Assembly (NCBI RefSeq): GCF_000092285.1 | Contig: NC_014100.1 | Location: 310,001 to 374,000 of the forward strand | Origin: Caulobacter segnis ATCC 21756 | Lineage (GTDB): Bacteria > Pseudomonadota > Alphaproteobacteria > Caulobacterales > Caulobacteraceae | Length of the DNA: 64,000 nucleotides | Direction of reading: 5' to 3' | Shown here: in pieces, positions 63,522 to 64,000 of the stretch | How positions within the stretch are numbered: position 1 is the stretch's first letter | Layout: the number at the start of each line of letters is the position of its first letter | Notes under the pieces: generated by a model | Told to the model about the DNA's origin: nothing | Seen by the model: only the letters and a program-made list of their open reading frames with translations | Database searches by the model: none | Position numbers and translations under genes: made by a program

Positions 63522-64000
63522 ATGACACAGCGGGCCTTCCCGATTCTCTTCATCACGGCGACGCGCATCGGTGACGCGGTGCTTTCGTCCGGCCTGATCA
63601 AGCTTCTCTCTGATCAAATCCCCAACGCGCGCTTCACGATCGTCGCCGGCCCTCTCGCCGCGCCGCTCTTCGCGCACGTGCCCGGTCTCGACCGGGTGAT
63701 CGTGATGGAGAAGGGCAAGGGCAAGGGCCACTGGTTCAAGCTCTGGAACCAGGTGCGCCACAAGAAGTGGGGCCTGGTCGTCGACCTGCGCGGCAGCGCC
63801 ACCGCCCTCTTCCTGCGCCGCGACAAGCGGGCGATCTGGAAGAAGACGCCCGGCGAGCCGGTGCACAAGGTGGTCGACGCCGCCCGCGTGCTGAAGCTCG
63901 AGGGCGAGCCGCCCGCGCCCTATCTCTACATCACGCCCGAGGTCGAGGCCCTCGCCGATGAGCTGCTCGGGCGGAATGGCGGGCAGGGCGGCGGACCGAT
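63522..64000 (+). CDS. Glycosyltransferase family 9 (heptosyltransferase-like), partial
   Basis: Start of a family 9 glycosyltransferase, cut by the right edge of the window after 159 codons. RAFPILFITATRIGDAVLSSGLIKLL gives the GT-B N-terminal Rossmann opening (T-x-I-G-D), followed by FTIVAGPLAAPLFAHVPGLDRV and YDLVVDLRGS-like WGLVVDLRGSATALFL. Such enzymes add heptose or related sugars to lipopolysaccharide core. It is divergent from ygfZ. The acceptor-side C-terminal domain is not visible. Confidence 0.88.
   Translation, partial: MTQRAFPILFITATRIGDAVLSSGLIKLLSDQIPNARFTIVAGPLAAPLFAHVPGLDRVIVMEKGKGKGHWFKLWNQVRHKKWGLVVDLRGSATALFLRRDKRAIWKKTPGEPVHKVVDAARVLKLEGEPPAPYLYITPEVEALADELLGRNGGQGGGP

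Overview
The window is a 64 kb piece of a high-GC alphaproteobacterial chromosome, almost certainly Caulobacter or a very close relative. The basis is the content and order of genes: a GGDEF-EAL phosphodiesterase with a GEDEF motif like C. crescentus PdeA; the cell-cycle methylase CcrM next to RNase HII and MutY; smc-DsbA-DsbA-DciA; a free-standing F0 ATP synthase operon with paired b and b' subunits; and a split gcvPA/gcvPB glycine dehydrogenase behind a tandem glycine riboswitch. It is ordinary core chromosome. I see no prophage, transposase, CRISPR array, rRNA or tRNA.

Left part (1-13500): an M16 peptidase, a GNAT acetyltransferase and the c-di-GMP phosphodiesterase, then YqgE, a peroxiredoxin, an OhrR-like regulator divergent from a Tat-exported hydrolase, an acyl-CoA dehydrogenase, a YceI protein followed by a cytochrome b561-YceI fusion, TsaC, and an FAD-linked dehydrogenase broken by a 2-nt insertion. 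Part two (13500-24200): a membrane protein/winged-helix pair with three operator-like palindromes, YaaA, 3-hydroxybutyrate dehydrogenase with a patatin and a Nudix gene, a site-2 protease-like protein, an SDR, an HxlR/GST pair, nitronate monooxygenase and a Crp-type regulator. Part three (24200-37000): SPFH and NfeD proteins, an ABC-2 exporter, a protein that looks like a serine recombinase without its catalytic residues, QorB with an HxlR regulator, ispH-thrB-rnhA, argS and a chemoreceptor.

Part four (37000-43550): tandem glycine riboswitch and gcvT-gcvH-gcvPA-gcvPB, two tandem paralogous membrane proteins and a GST-like gene with unusual codons, closed by a strong bidirectional terminator. 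Part five (43550-64000): atpI-atpB-atpE-atpF'-atpF on the minus strand, a DUF6481 gene, a TSUP transporter, the smc-dsbA-dsbA-dciA strand, mutY, ccrM and rnhB, a GH16 enzyme, a cytochrome b with an acidic/histidine loop, a membrane-tethered LuxR-type regulator, an MFS transporter, a cupin, tag, a secreted protein with an exact internal duplication, ygfZ and the start of a GT9 glycosyltransferase.

Regulation visible in sequence includes the glycine riboswitch, palindromic operators in four divergent or upstream regions next to small regulators, GANTC sites and a CtrA-like site before ccrM, several rho-independent terminators, and a set of GC-rich palindromic elements that mostly sit between genes. 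From memory of C. crescentus numbering, the left two thirds match its CC33xx-CC34xx region and the right third its CC036x-CC038x region. If so, the window contains a rearrangement joint near 41.8-43.6 kb relative to that species.
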